DNA of 64,000 nt from Vibrio superstes (lineage in GTDB: Bacteria; Pseudomonadota; Gammaproteobacteria; Enterobacterales; Vibrionaceae). How positions within the stretch are numbered: the stretch's first letter is position 1; every line of letters begins with the position of its first letter. The notes below the pieces were generated by a model, which worked only from the letters and a program-made list of their open reading frames with translations, had not been told where the DNA came from and made no database searches. The translations under genes and the position numbers were made by a program. The stretch covers positions 1,307,893 through 1,371,892 of the forward strand of contig NZ_BCUR01000001.1 of NCBI RefSeq assembly GCF_003569005.1. The letters run 5' to 3'. Positions 1 through 8,611 of the stretch are shown in pieces.

Positions 1-674
1 GAGTACTGTGCAGGGATGTTCTTTTCGTTCCACCTATTAACCCACACGGGATAGGCATCGTAGTAGTAATCACTAGTGACGAACTCAGAGGTTGCCTTTG
101 AAAACCAAAATGCCTTGCCGGTATGTCCAGCCATAGAGATGGCACCTCGATCCTTAATAGAGACTCCAAAGACCTTAGATTGACCACTGTTTGATATCGT
201 TAACTCGTCACTGAATGTCGATACTAAGATGGGAGAGGGAGATCGCCCATCTTGTTTAGCCGTGCGTTGAGTGGGGTCGATTTCGGTAGATTGGTCAACG
301 CCAGCACCGCTGCTCAGCATGCTGTAGTCACCGTCTTCTACATTGTAGATAAGGCGTTCAAGACCTCTGTCATACCAAACGTTACCCACCATGCCGTGCA
401 CTGATGGTGGCGCACCTGTGGCTAGGGAAACGTGGCCGACAATGGTTTCTGTATTGCCGTGTTGATAATGGGCGTTGGTGTAGTAGACCCCCTGATCCAT
501 CAGGTAACGGAAGCCGCCTTCACCAAAATTGTGCTTGTATCGCTCAAGAAGGTCGCCACGAAGTCCATCAACGGTTATCTGTAATACGAGCTTGGGCTTA
601 GCCTCAGCAGAAAATACAGGAGAGGAGATAAGACCTAGGCCTATCAAACTCATCGCACAGTAGCGTTTCATCAT
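1..674 (-). CDS. Alkaline-phosphatase-superfamily enzyme (PafA-like), 3' part missing
   Basis: Reading leftward from 674 the frame stays open to the window edge, giving about 224 N-terminal residues. A signal peptide (hydrophobic run ending near SPVFSA) is followed by ITVDGLRGD, a metal-binding Asp motif of the alkaline phosphatase/phosphodiesterase superfamily. Next come NTETIVGH and a GNVWYD motif, which resemble PafA-type alkaline phosphatases with a Thr nucleophile. I see no C-x-P-x-R sulfatase site in the visible part. It is probably a periplasmic metal-dependent phosphomonoesterase or diesterase. It starts about 25 bp after the FGE-like lipoprotein gene on the same strand, so the two are probably co-transcribed. 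AGGA lies about 10 bases before the ATG at 674; ATGs at 686 and 671 are alternatives. Confidence 0.72.
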   Translation of the reverse strand, partial: MMKRYCAMSLIGLGLISSPVFSAEAKPKLVLQITVDGLRGDLLERYKHNFGEGGFRYLMDQGVYYTNAHYQHGNTETIVGHVSLATGAPPSVHGMVGNVWYDRGLERLIYNVEDGDYSMLSSGAGVDQSTEIDPTQRTAKQDGRSPSPILVSTFSDELTISNSGQSKVFGVSIKDRGAISMAGHTGKAFWFSKATSEFVTSDYYYDAYPVWVNRWNEKNIPAQY

Positions 675-698
675 TGTTTTATTCATCCTTTTAACGAA

Positions 699-1484
699 TT
701 AGCGCGCGTCTCTAACAAGGCGCAGTCCCATATCCGACATAATTATAGACTGGCTAGCAAAGTCTCTTCGGTAGTTTTCAGATTCATTGTCGGCATAGGA
801 AAAACTGCCACCGCGAACAGACTTATGGGCAAGTCCAATATCGGTATCTTGTGCGTTACTTGGATTGTGTATTGGTGAACTGCGATAAAATGTTGCTTCG
901 TAGGCATCGATAGTGAATTCGCCCACATTGCCTGTCATGTCATACAGTCCTAGTTCATTAGGTTTCTTTTGACCAACGCGGTGTGCTCGATTGTTGGCAT
1001 TGCCTGCATGCCATGCGACCTCATCGATGTTGTTTGAACCACTATAGGTATAGCCCTTAGATTGATTGCCACCACGCGCGGCAAATTCCCACTCGGCCTC
1101 AGTGGGCAAGCGGTACTTTTGACCTGTGATTTCATTGAGTTTGTCGATGAAGTAGTTCGCTTGCTGCCAACTTAAGTTATTGACTGGGATTTGAGGGTCT
1201 TTGAAGAAGCTTCTTGAATGGCCCATTACCTCTTCAAACAAAGACTGTGTGACCTCGAACTTAGAGATATAAAAGCTATCCACACTCACTTGGTGGGCGG
1301 GTTGCTCTGAGGCTTTGGCATCATCCGAGTCGGAACCCATGATATAAGCGCCCCCGGCAACGAATACCATGTCGGCTTCGATCTGAGCGGTCAGAGGGTG
1401 AGGTTCAAATAGTGAGCATCCTGTTATTGTTAACACTAGCGTCCATGCTAATAAAGGGCGAATAGTCGTCAAGCGCAGGTTCAT
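699..1484 (-). CDS. Lipoprotein with FGE/SUMF1 (formylglycine-generating enzyme) fold
   Basis: 261 residues. The N-terminus has a lipobox (LTITGC, Cys23), so it is probably a membrane-anchored lipoprotein. From about residue 35 the FGE-sulfatase fold is clear: MVFVAGGAYIMGS, the EVTQSLFEEVMG segment, RLPTEAEWEFAARGG, GLYDMTGNVGEF and SVRGGSF, ending in GLRLVRD. In catalytic FGE the stretch after RGGS carries the copper-binding cysteines; here that stretch reads FSYADNESENYRRDF without Cys. I therefore expect a non-catalytic or differently acting FGE-fold protein rather than a true sulfatase activator. It lies just upstream of the phosphatase gene and is divergent from the radical SAM gene at 1624. 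Confidence 0.8.
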   Translation of the reverse strand: MNLRLTTIRPLLAWTLVLTITGCSLFEPHPLTAQIEADMVFVAGGAYIMGSDSDDAKASEQPAHQVSVDSFYISKFEVTQSLFEEVMGHSRSFFKDPQIPVNNLSWQQANYFIDKLNEITGQKYRLPTEAEWEFAARGGNQSKGYTYSGSNNIDEVAWHAGNANNRAHRVGQKKPNELGLYDMTGNVGEFTIDAYEATFYRSSPIHNPSNAQDTDIGLAHKSVRGGSFSYADNESENYRRDFASQSIIMSDMGLRLVRDAR

Positions 1485-1623
1485 ATTTGGTCTCTGTCAA
1501 AAAATGAGACATTAGTTTAACAATTCTCAATTTTCCAAATGGTTATATGCGCAATAACAAGCCTTTGATATAACCAAAAGTTAAAATAAGGCTGTTTTTG
1601 GCATCCAAGATAACGGTATCGAT

Positions 1624-2955
1624 ATGTTGTTGACTCAAGGCCCGCAATTTAACGGCAAACCCTCAAAGCGAATGCATGTAATGGCGAAGCCCATTGGTGC
1701 TGCGTGCAATATTGATTGCAATTACTGCTACTACCTGAGCAAGCAGGACCTGTTGGACTACAAGAAGGGTTGTTCTCCAGAGATGAGTGAGCACGACCTT
1801 GAGCAATACATTAAGCAGTATATCGAGGCTCAAAATACGCCGGAGATTATCTTTTCATGGCAGGGTGGAGAACCGACTTTATTAGGGCTCCCTTACTTTG
1901 AAAAGATCGTTGAACTGCAGAAAAAGTATCAGCCTGTTGGCGTAAGCATCTCAAACGATTTGCAAACCAATGGCACCTTGCTGAACGCAAAATGGTGTCA
2001 GTTTTTGAAAGAGAACAACTTTTTGGTAGGCCTGAGTATTGACGGCCCAGCCATGTATCACGACGCCTATCGAACTAATAAAGCTGGGCGTGGTACTCAC
2101 AAGCAAGTCATGGAAGCGGTGAAGCTCCTTCATGAATACCAAGTGAGTTTTGCTACGCTGACCTGTATCAATAACCTTACCAGCCGTAACCCTTTAGAGG
2201 TTTATCGATTCTTGCGTGACGAAGTAAAGTCGCCACAAATGCAGTTCATCCCCATTGTGGAACAAAAAACATTCCGCGATACCGCACCTCAGACATGGGA
2301 AGAGCAGCAGCAACCGCGTCAAGGTGATAAACGACTGATCCCGGGCTCAAAAAATTCTGTAATGGAGTCATGGTGTGTATCCGATGAGGCATGGGGTAAC
2401 TTTCTGATTGCTGTATTTGATGAATGGGCGAGCCGTGATGTCGGCAAGGTGTTTGTGCAATATTTTGAAGCCTTTGTTGAGACTTGGATGGGGCGCAGAA
2501 ATCCATTGTGCACATTAGGTGAATTTTGCGGTAAGGGTTTGGCGATGGAGCCAACAGGTGACGTATTCGCTTGCGACCATTATGTTTACCCAGAGTATAA
2601 AATTGGCAATATTCACGTCGATAAATTGGATGATTTGGCGTTCTCAAGTAAACAGCAGAGTTTTGGGTTTAATAAAACCAAGAGCCTAACCGAGCAATGC
2701 AACACATGTGATTACAAGTTTGCTTGCTTTGGTGAGTGTCCAAAGAATCGCTTTATTCGCACCCGTTCTGGTGAGCCAGGGCTCAATTACCTTTGTGCTG
2801 GGTGGCACAAATTCTATAAGCACGCAGACCGTTCCATTGCACATTTACTGAGAGTAATGGGCTACCCCGTCGCACATGGCAAGTTTAGCGATAAGATCGT
2901 AAGAGAGGCCATGTCTCAACCTCAGCCAAGCAATACCTTTGGTGCCAAGTTTTGA
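1624..2955 (+). CDS. Radical SAM/SPASM anaerobic sulfatase-maturating enzyme-type protein
   Basis: 443 residues, usual for anSME/AslB-type maturases. The radical SAM Cx3Cx2C motif is C28, C32 and C35 in AACNIDCNYCYY. The GGEPTLLG motif follows near residue 83. C-terminal SPASM-type cysteines are seen in CTLGEFCGKG, DVFACDHY, CNTCDYKFACFGECP and CAGW, which would hold two auxiliary Fe-S clusters. Family members oxidise a Cys or Ser of a sulfatase to formylglycine without oxygen. Its substrate here is not evident, since the visible phosphatase lacks the sulfatase motif. It overlaps the HEAT/TPR gene through a TGATG junction, so translation is probably coupled. No strong ribosome binding site precedes the ATG at 1624; Met17 or Met20 are alternative starts. 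Confidence 0.85.
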   Translation: MLLTQGPQFNGKPSKRMHVMAKPIGAACNIDCNYCYYLSKQDLLDYKKGCSPEMSEHDLEQYIKQYIEAQNTPEIIFSWQGGEPTLLGLPYFEKIVELQKKYQPVGVSISNDLQTNGTLLNAKWCQFLKENNFLVGLSIDGPAMYHDAYRTNKAGRGTHKQVMEAVKLLHEYQVSFATLTCINNLTSRNPLEVYRFLRDEVKSPQMQFIPIVEQKTFRDTAPQTWEEQQQPRQGDKRLIPGSKNSVMESWCVSDEAWGNFLIAVFDEWASRDVGKVFVQYFEAFVETWMGRRNPLCTLGEFCGKGLAMEPTGDVFACDHYVYPEYKIGNIHVDKLDDLAFSSKQQSFGFNKTKSLTEQCNTCDYKFACFGECPKNRFIRTRSGEPGLNYLCAGWHKFYKHADRSIAHLLRVMGYPVAHGKFSDKIVREAMSQPQPSNTFGAKF

Positions 2956-3953
2956 TGAGTGTAAGAACCAATTTCTTTATTGCCTTAGCAGTGATGATGG
3001 CTTTACTCTTGTTTGCTCCATCTTCTAGCGCGGCCAATCGAACGGTAGAGCAGCTGTCATATATCGCTCAGGACAAAAATAACAAGCGCTCTGAGCGTAT
3101 TGACGCATTAGAGCAGTTAACCCGTTTTCCAAGTCAAAGTGCCCTGATCGCTATCGCTCGCGGGCTTAAGGATAGTCATCATGATGTTCGGGAGGCGTCG
3201 GTTCGAGCATCAGCGCCATATCAATTTGCTCACCGCTGGCGTCTGCTGTCTCCGCTCATGGACGATTTAGTTTTAGATGTGAGAATAGCGGTCGCTGAAA
3301 ACCTTGTCGTCGATTACGCAGCAATGAACGCAGTTCAAAAGAGACAGTTTGATCCTTTGTTTGATGACTGGGCTTCTACTTTGATTCTAGAAGATACTCC
3401 AGAATCTATGATGGCATTGGGCGAGGGTTATCTGCATATTGGTGACTATGGGGCCGCCAGAAATGTCTACGGGCAATTGATAGAGAGAGCCGAGGGCGGA
3501 GTCGATGCGTGGATTGGTATTGCTGAAAGCTATCGGCTTAATAAACAAGATGATGAGGCGTTAACTTCACTAAACAAAGCTTTAGTCGCTTTCCCAGAAG
3601 AGCCAAGATTACTGTATGCAAAGTCTCTAACGTTGGTGAGGCTTAACAAGCCAAAGCAAGCCGCGCAGAGCATGGACCATGCAGCTAATGTTGCGAAAAC
3701 TAACAGTCAATATTGGTATGTCAATGGCGTACTTCAGGAGGCTTATGATCAACAACTGGCCTTAGACTCACTGAAGAAAGCCTATCAAATCTCAGAACAG
3801 CCAGAGCAGTTATATGCAATATGCGACTTTAAGATTCGCCATTCGGATAGTAGAGCGGAGGTATGCGTGATGCAGCTAGAAAAAATCGCGCCGCCACATG
3901 TTGTTGCCAATTTACGGAGTCGAATTGAGCAACGGGACGTTGTTACGAACTAA
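2955..3953 (+). CDS. Exported HEAT-repeat/TPR protein
   Basis: 332 residues from the ATG at 2955, which overlaps the stop of the radical SAM gene (TGATG); a TTG three bases earlier is also open. An N-terminal signal peptide ends near PSSSAA. Residues about 30-110 show HEAT-like helices (RIDALEQL, DSHHDVREASVRAS). Residues about 130-310 are TPR-like, for example YLHIGDYGAARNVYGQLI and AWIGIAESYRLNKQDDEALTSLNKAL. Such scaffolds hold protein partners in the periplasm. The tight coupling suggests it works with the maturase or its substrate, but the partner is unknown. Its 3' end overlaps the opposing gene at 3912 by about 40 bases. Confidence 0.7.
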   Translation: MSVRTNFFIALAVMMALLLFAPSSSAANRTVEQLSYIAQDKNNKRSERIDALEQLTRFPSQSALIAIARGLKDSHHDVREASVRASAPYQFAHRWRLLSPLMDDLVLDVRIAVAENLVVDYAAMNAVQKRQFDPLFDDWASTLILEDTPESMMALGEGYLHIGDYGAARNVYGQLIERAEGGVDAWIGIAESYRLNKQDDEALTSLNKALVAFPEEPRLLYAKSLTLVRLNKPKQAAQSMDHAANVAKTNSQYWYVNGVLQEAYDQQLALDSLKKAYQISEQPEQLYAICDFKIRHSDSRAEVCVMQLEKIAPPHVVANLRSRIEQRDVVTN

Positions 3954-4208
3954 TGCTCGCTTAACGTTTTTGCACAGCTTGCCAAAGCGCCTAATGTCAT
4001 CAAAGTTGGGCGCAGTGCCATCTGAGATATAGTGCTCCCAATAACTAAGCTCTGTATCAACCAGTTCCATAAGTTTTTTAGGGCAGCCTACGCAATCTGT
4101 ACCTGTACCGCAGACAAAGGTTTCATCTTCATACAGAGGTAGCTCAAGCTTTACCTGCTCGATAATATTGTGCATTGCAGTAAGGCGGTCAGGTTTGCGA
4201 GCGAGCAT
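3912..4208 (-). CDS. Small cysteine-containing conserved-type protein
   Basis: About 98 residues from the ATG at 4208; a TTG two codons upstream is also open. Cysteines are clustered in FVCGTGTDCVGCPKK, a CxxxxxxCxxC pattern that could bind a metal or an Fe-S cluster. The rest is helical and charged. It converges on the HEAT/TPR gene with a 42-base overlap. I do not recognise the family and no function is claimed. Confidence 0.55.
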   Translation of the reverse strand: MLARKPDRLTAMHNIIEQVKLELPLYEDETFVCGTGTDCVGCPKKLMELVDTELSYWEHYISDGTAPNFDDIRRFGKLCKNVKRALVRNNVPLLNSTP

Positions 4209-4278
4209 GGTCAATCTTTATACCATATAAAAGCACTATCATAATACAAATAGACTTGTGGTGTAGAGATATTTGAAT

Positions 4279-4314
4279 AAAAAAAGTCTGCACTTTCTGT
4301 TTCAAAGTGCAGAC
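4279..4314 (-). terminator. Rho-independent terminator of the MFS gene
   Basis: An 11-bp stem (GTCTGCACTTT/AAAGTGCAGAC, 4286-4296 with 4304-4314) is followed on the minus strand by a run of seven T. It sits 37 bases after the stop of the minus-strand MFS gene. Confidence 0.85.
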
Positions 4315-4350
4315 CTTTAATTTTAATACGAGTTGTTCATCTATTACAGT

Positions 4351-5553
4351 CTAAGCGGCTTCTGCTTGCGCTGGGCAATCATGCTGCTGGGCGCGCTTAT
4401 CCAATGCACCGCTAAAGCGAGTGAGAAGCAGTGCTACAATCACTACCACGCCGCCAATCCATGGAGTATGCATCAAACCAAGGCTTTCGTGAGCAACAAT
4501 CATACCGCCCCCCCAAGAACCTATCGCGATACCTACGTTAAACGCGGCAATATTAAGTCCTGACGCTACATCAACTGCTTCAGGTGTATGCTTCTCAGCA
4601 AGGCTCACTACGTAAACTTGTAGGCCAGGCACGTTACCAAAAGCAAATGCACCCCACACCAAGATAGTCACTACCGCTGCAATAGAGTTGTAAGCCGTAA
4701 AGTTAAATACAAACAGTACAGTGGCCAAGCCTGAGAAGATGACTGTTAGCGCTTTGATTGGGCCCATCTTGTCGGCCATTTTGCCGCCCCAAATGTTACC
4801 AATCGCCACTGATACGCCATACACCAACATGATGATGCCGATGGCACTTGGGTTAAAGCCTGACACGTCTTGCAAGATAGGTGCTAGGAAGGTAAACGCT
4901 GTAAATGTACCGCCGTAACCTAGTGCTGTAATTGCATACACAAGCAGTAGACGAGGCTGAGTTAATACTTTTAACTGTGCTGATAGTTTTGCCGCTGGTG
5001 GCTGTTTTAGGTTGCTTGGCACAAGAAGAGCACTACCAATTAACGCAATAAGCCCCAAGATTGCCACAATCAAAAACGTTGCCTGCCAACCAAATGTTTG
5101 GCCAATATAAGTTCCTAGAGGCACACCCGTTACTAGAGCCACTGTTAAGCCAGTAAACATAATCGCGATAGCACTTGCTGCTTTCTCTTTAGAGACTAAA
5201 CCTGTTGCAATAGTCGACCCAATAGAGAAGAACACGCCATGAGCAAGACCAGTTAAGATGCGCGCAAGTATCAAGGTGTTGTAACTAGGCGCCTGCCATG
5301 CCAAAAGGTTACCTGCGACAAAAAGGCTCATTACTGCAAGAAGTACTTTTTTACGGTTCCACTTACCCGTAAGCGCGGTAAGCACTGGAGCACCAATCGC
5401 CACGCCAAGAGCATATAGGCTAACAAGAAGTCCAGCGGAAGGGACTGACACATTAAGGTCAGTGGCCATAGTAGGAATCAAACCTACAATTACAAATTCT
5501 GTTGTTCCGATTGCGAACGCACTTAGCGTCAACGCTAGTAATGCTAAAGGCAT
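4351..5553 (-). CDS. MFS transporter, DHA1/AraJ-like efflux family
   Basis: 400 residues with about 12 hydrophobic segments, typical for the family. The N-terminus GTTEFVIVGLIP and the loop GKWNRKKVLL (between TM2 and TM3) are typical of AraJ/SotB/YdhP-type drug:H+ antiporter-1 members. These are inner-membrane proton antiporters exporting sugars, purines or drugs; the substrate cannot be told from sequence. It is a single-gene unit with its own terminator at 4279-4314. The ATG at 5553 is preceded on the minus strand by an AGAGAGA stretch. Confidence 0.85.
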   Translation of the reverse strand: MPLALLALTLSAFAIGTTEFVIVGLIPTMATDLNVSVPSAGLLVSLYALGVAIGAPVLTALTGKWNRKKVLLAVMSLFVAGNLLAWQAPSYNTLILARILTGLAHGVFFSIGSTIATGLVSKEKAASAIAIMFTGLTVALVTGVPLGTYIGQTFGWQATFLIVAILGLIALIGSALLVPSNLKQPPAAKLSAQLKVLTQPRLLLVYAITALGYGGTFTAFTFLAPILQDVSGFNPSAIGIIMLVYGVSVAIGNIWGGKMADKMGPIKALTVIFSGLATVLFVFNFTAYNSIAAVVTILVWGAFAFGNVPGLQVYVVSLAEKHTPEAVDVASGLNIAAFNVGIAIGSWGGGMIVAHESLGLMHTPWIGGVVVIVALLLTRFSGALDKRAQQHDCPAQAEAA

Positions 5554-5724
5554 AATCTTTCTCTCTCTATGCTGATACGGTGTGTATCAATCGATGGAGT
5601 GGATTATTCAGTAAAACCGGTTTGTGAAAAATAGTGTCTTTAACAAATTACTTTTGTTGTTTTTGAAATAATGAGAATTGAAAGCTGTCAGAGAGTAGCG
5701 ATGTGCGCATGCTGTAAAGGGGCC
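5554..5724. other. Intergenic stretch upstream of the MFS gene
   Basis: This is the presumed promoter region of the minus-strand MFS gene, ending where the palindromic repeat cluster begins. I see no gene and no confident promoter hexamers. Confidence 0.4.
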
Positions 5725-6265
5725 CACAAAGGCCGATCCACTTCATCCCCGAACGCTTCTATCGGGGATCTATCAACGTACATGCATTTAGATTGCCGAT
5801 AAGAGACCTCGGCAATGACGAGATTTCCTAGGATAGCAGGGTGCACAAAGGCCGCCCCACGTCATCCCCGAATGCTTCTATCGGGGATCTATTAACGTAC
5901 ATGCATTTAGATTGCCGACCGGAATGCCGGCCCAGCGGAATGCCGGCCCAAAAAAGACCCCGGCAATGACGAGTGTGTCTAGGTTAGCAGGGTACACAAA
6001 GGCCGATCCAAGTCATCCCCGAACGTTTCTATCGGGGATCTGAAACGTACAGGCTAGAGATTGCCGACCGGGGTGCCGGCCCAAAAAAGATCCCGGCAAT
6101 GACGAGATTTCCTAGGATAGCAGGGTGCACAAAGGCCGCCCCACGTCATCCCCGAACGCTTCTATCGGGGATCTATTAACGTACAGCATTTAGATTGTCG
6201 ACCGGGGTGCCGACCCAGCGAGGTGCCGGTCCAAAAAGACTTCGGCAATGACACGTTTACCTAGG
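5725..6265. repeat. Four tandem copies of a 119-151 bp palindromic repeat unit
   Basis: Units begin with CACAAAGGCC at 5725, 5844, 5995 and 6128. Each holds a hairpin (CCCCGA...TCGGGG, as in catccccgaacgcttctatc), a central ACGTACA...TAGATTGCCGA segment, variable CCGG-rich inserts and an end reading CGGCAATGACG, which mirrors the GTCATCCCCG start. Length differences come from one or two copies of a GGTGCCGGCCCA-type block. This is the style of extragenic palindromic or MITE-like repeats. There are no open frames of note. The cluster separates the MFS gene from the SDR gene. Confidence 0.8.
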
Positions 6266-6325
6266 CCCCAGCATCGGCATTAAAACCTAGTTTCTAGCCT
6301 TTTAAAAACAAGAACCCCTAAGACG

Positions 6326-6354
6326 CAAAAAAGCACGCCAACATGTGGCGTGCT
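6326..6354 (-). terminator. Rho-independent terminator of the SDR gene
   Basis: Stem AGCACGCCA/TGGCGTGCT (6332-6354) is followed on the minus strand by a T run. It lies about 20 bases after the SDR stop. Confidence 0.8.
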
Positions 6355-6374
6355 CTTAGTCAAAACAGCTGTAA

Positions 6375-7094
6375 TTATGGCTGCTGCTTAGTCGGCGCTA
6401 GCGCAATCTCGCGAATACACACATTTTGAGGTTGTTGGAATGCAAACAGTACAGCGCGAGCTACGTCATCGGCAGCAAGTACACCGCCCATGTCTTCTTT
6501 CCAAGAATCGTAACCGTCTTTAATCTCTTGAGATGAGGTGTGAGACAGCAATTCAGTCTCTACAGCACCAGGGGCAATCGTCGTCACACGTACATTATCA
6601 GCAGCCACTTCTTCACGAACGTTTTCGGAAATCGCATGTACCGCAAATTTAGTGCCGCAGTACGCCGCATGGTTAGGGAATGTTTTCTTACCCGCAATTG
6701 AACTGATGTTAATGATGGTACCGCTGTTGCGAGACTTCATTGGTGCTAGTACAGATTGCATGCCATTCAGTAATCCCAATACGTTCACATCGAACATGCG
6801 CTTCCACTCTTGCGCATCTTGAGTGTCGATTTGACCAAGAAGCATAGTACCGGCGTTGTTAACTAAACCGTCTACAGGGCCAAATTGTGCTTCTGCTTTT
6901 GCAATAGCAGCTTCAAATGAGCCTTGGTCGGTGACATCCACTTTTTCACATAGTGTGTTTGGAAGTTGAAGAGCCTCTAGTCTTTCAACACGGCGTGCAA
7001 GAAGAAGAAGAGGGTGCCCCTCGTCACTTAAGCGACGTGCAATCGCTTCACCGATACCTGAACTTGCGCCAGTAACAACAATAAGTTTTTTCAT
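6375..7094 (-). CDS. Short-chain dehydrogenase/reductase (NADP-type SDR)
   Basis: 240 residues from the ATG at 7094, the usual SDR length. The open frame extends 56 codons further, but GGAG seven bases before the internal ATG and the start MKKLIVVTGASSGIG decide for the short form. TGASSGIG is the cofactor loop, RRVER suggests NADP, NNAG is present, and the catalytic Ser-Tyr-Lys are in ISSIAG and YCGTK. It resembles the YdfG/serine-dehydrogenase-like SDRs that oxidise small hydroxy acids, but substrate assignment is not secure. It is divergent from the methyltransferase gene at 7241. Confidence 0.85.
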   Translation of the reverse strand: MKKLIVVTGASSGIGEAIARRLSDEGHPLLLLARRVERLEALQLPNTLCEKVDVTDQGSFEAAIAKAEAQFGPVDGLVNNAGTMLLGQIDTQDAQEWKRMFDVNVLGLLNGMQSVLAPMKSRNSGTIINISSIAGKKTFPNHAAYCGTKFAVHAISENVREEVAADNVRVTTIAPGAVETELLSHTSSQEIKDGYDSWKEDMGGVLAADDVARAVLFAFQQPQNVCIREIALAPTKQQP

Positions 7095-7240
7095 CATTCT
7101 TCTCCGAATATGGTTTGCAACACCCTTTGTGTCGATGAAGGCCATTCTAGTGAAGAATCTTTTGTTGATATATATCCCTTTAGGTAAAACACTGTTGCTA
7201 TACTGCAACAATAACCTTGTGAATCTTTGAGGAAAGAATA

Positions 7241-7684
7241 TTGAATAACAAAATACCGCCACCGTTAGTGATGCTGGCGTGCGGTGGGTTAGGGGGCTAT
7301 ATCGATGGCTTTTCGCTTACATCGGAGCCATTGGTATGGCTGTTAGCAATCGCCGTCTTTGCTGCTGGAGTATGGCTGGCCGTGGTTTCCATCGTTTCCT
7401 TTAAGCAGGCTAAGACCACGATCAATCCATTGGATCCCTCTCAAGCAAGCCTATTGGTGTCTCATGGCGTATTTAGATTTAGCCGAAACCCCATGTATGT
7501 ATCACTCACCTTGTTCCTAGTGGCTTGGTCTTGCCTGTTACTGTCTGTAGCCGCGTTGGGATTTTGTGGCGTGTTTGTGTTGTATATAACCCAGTTCCAG
7601 ATAAAACCTGAAGAGAAGGTATTGATGGTGAAGTTTGGCAAGCAGTATGAAGACTATTGCCACAAGGTGAGAAGGTGGTTATAG
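7241..7684 (+). CDS. Integral-membrane methyltransferase (PEMT/ICMT family)
   Basis: 147 residues with a TTG start, preceded by GAGG nine bases upstream; no ATG fits the N-terminus. Four hydrophobic segments are visible. The conserved block HGVFRFSRNPMYVSL followed by EEKVLMVKFGKQYEDYCHKVRRW is the SAM-binding signature of phospholipid/isoprenylcysteine-type methyltransferases. It would methylate a small lipid or membrane substrate using S-adenosylmethionine. The LysR gene follows after 3 bases, so the two are probably one transcript. Confidence 0.8.
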   Translation: MNNKIPPPLVMLACGGLGGYIDGFSLTSEPLVWLLAIAVFAAGVWLAVVSIVSFKQAKTTINPLDPSQASLLVSHGVFRFSRNPMYVSLTLFLVAWSCLLLSVAALGFCGVFVLYITQFQIKPEEKVLMVKFGKQYEDYCHKVRRWL

Positions 7685-7687
7685 CCT

Positions 7688-8611
7688 ATGTTGAATAAGG
7701 TGAACCTGTCGGAGATTCGTTCCTTTGTATTAATTGCACAGCTTGGCAATTTCACTCGCGCTGCCGATGCGCTAAAGGTGTCTCGTTCTCACATATCACG
7801 GCAGATGACACAGCTAGAGTCTGATCTAGGGGTGACCTTGTTGGTAAGAACCACTCGCACTCTCAAGCTTACTCAAGCAGGACAAAAACTATTTGCGCAG
7901 TGCCAGTTAGCTTTAGGGCATATTGACCAAGCGCTATTGTCGGCAATAGATGATGTTGAAGAAGTGAGGGGACACATTGCCATCAACTGTGTTGGTGGGG
8001 TATTGGGCGAAGATATCCTGGTACCTATGATCAATGAGTTTATGTCTCTATATCCAGATGTGCACATGAGTCTGGACTTTAGTAGTCATAGGGTCGACTT
8101 GATACAAGATGACTTTGATATCGCCTTTCGCATGGGAACGTTGCAAGATGCCAGCTTTGTCGCTCGAAAGTTACTTGATATTGATATGGTCACCTTAGCC
8201 AGTCCACAATACCTTCAGCAACATGACGTTATTTCTCACCCTAAACAACTAGAGAAACATCGCTGCTTAACTGGGTCTGTGAATCGTTGGAGTTTCGTTG
8301 GCAACGGTAGCCGTGAAAACTTTGAAGTGAATATTAGTGGCAATTTACAGTGTAAAAATGGTCGCGCTTTGGTGAACGGCGCTTTGTTAGGCAATGGTGT
8401 TATTCGTGTACCTCTGCTGTATTGTCAAAAGGAGGTCGAGGACAAAAGATTACAACAAGTATTTTCCGATTGGCATATACCTAGTGTAGACTTTTCAATG
8501 ATTTACCATAAAGACAGATTCAGACCCGCACGTTTGGTTAGGCTGATTGAGTTTATCTACCAACAATTTGAATCACTGAGAACCGAACGTGATGCCCGAA
8601 AAGGAAAATAA
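7688..8611 (+). CDS. LysR-family transcriptional regulator
   Basis: 307 residues. The N-terminal winged HTH reads FTRAADALKVSRSHISRQMTQLE, followed by the LysR linker helix. The effector domain resembles the AaeR/DsdC-like group (FRMGTLQDASFVARKL). It probably regulates a neighbour, for example the divergent SDR or its own operon; the binding site was not identified. It is packed between the methyltransferase gene and the DUF805-like gene, whose GTG immediately follows its TAA. Confidence 0.88.
   Translation: MLNKVNLSEIRSFVLIAQLGNFTRAADALKVSRSHISRQMTQLESDLGVTLLVRTTRTLKLTQAGQKLFAQCQLALGHIDQALLSAIDDVEEVRGHIAINCVGGVLGEDILVPMINEFMSLYPDVHMSLDFSSHRVDLIQDDFDIAFRMGTLQDASFVARKLLDIDMVTLASPQYLQQHDVISHPKQLEKHRCLTGSVNRWSFVGNGSRENFEVNISGNLQCKNGRALVNGALLGNGVIRVPLLYCQKEVEDKRLQQVFSDWHIPSVDFSMIYHKDRFRPARLVRLIEFIYQQFESLRTERDARKGK

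Noticed and set aside
5725..6265. CRISPR-like array
   Set aside because: Units are 119-151 bases, repeat throughout, and lack unique spacers; no cas genes are nearby.
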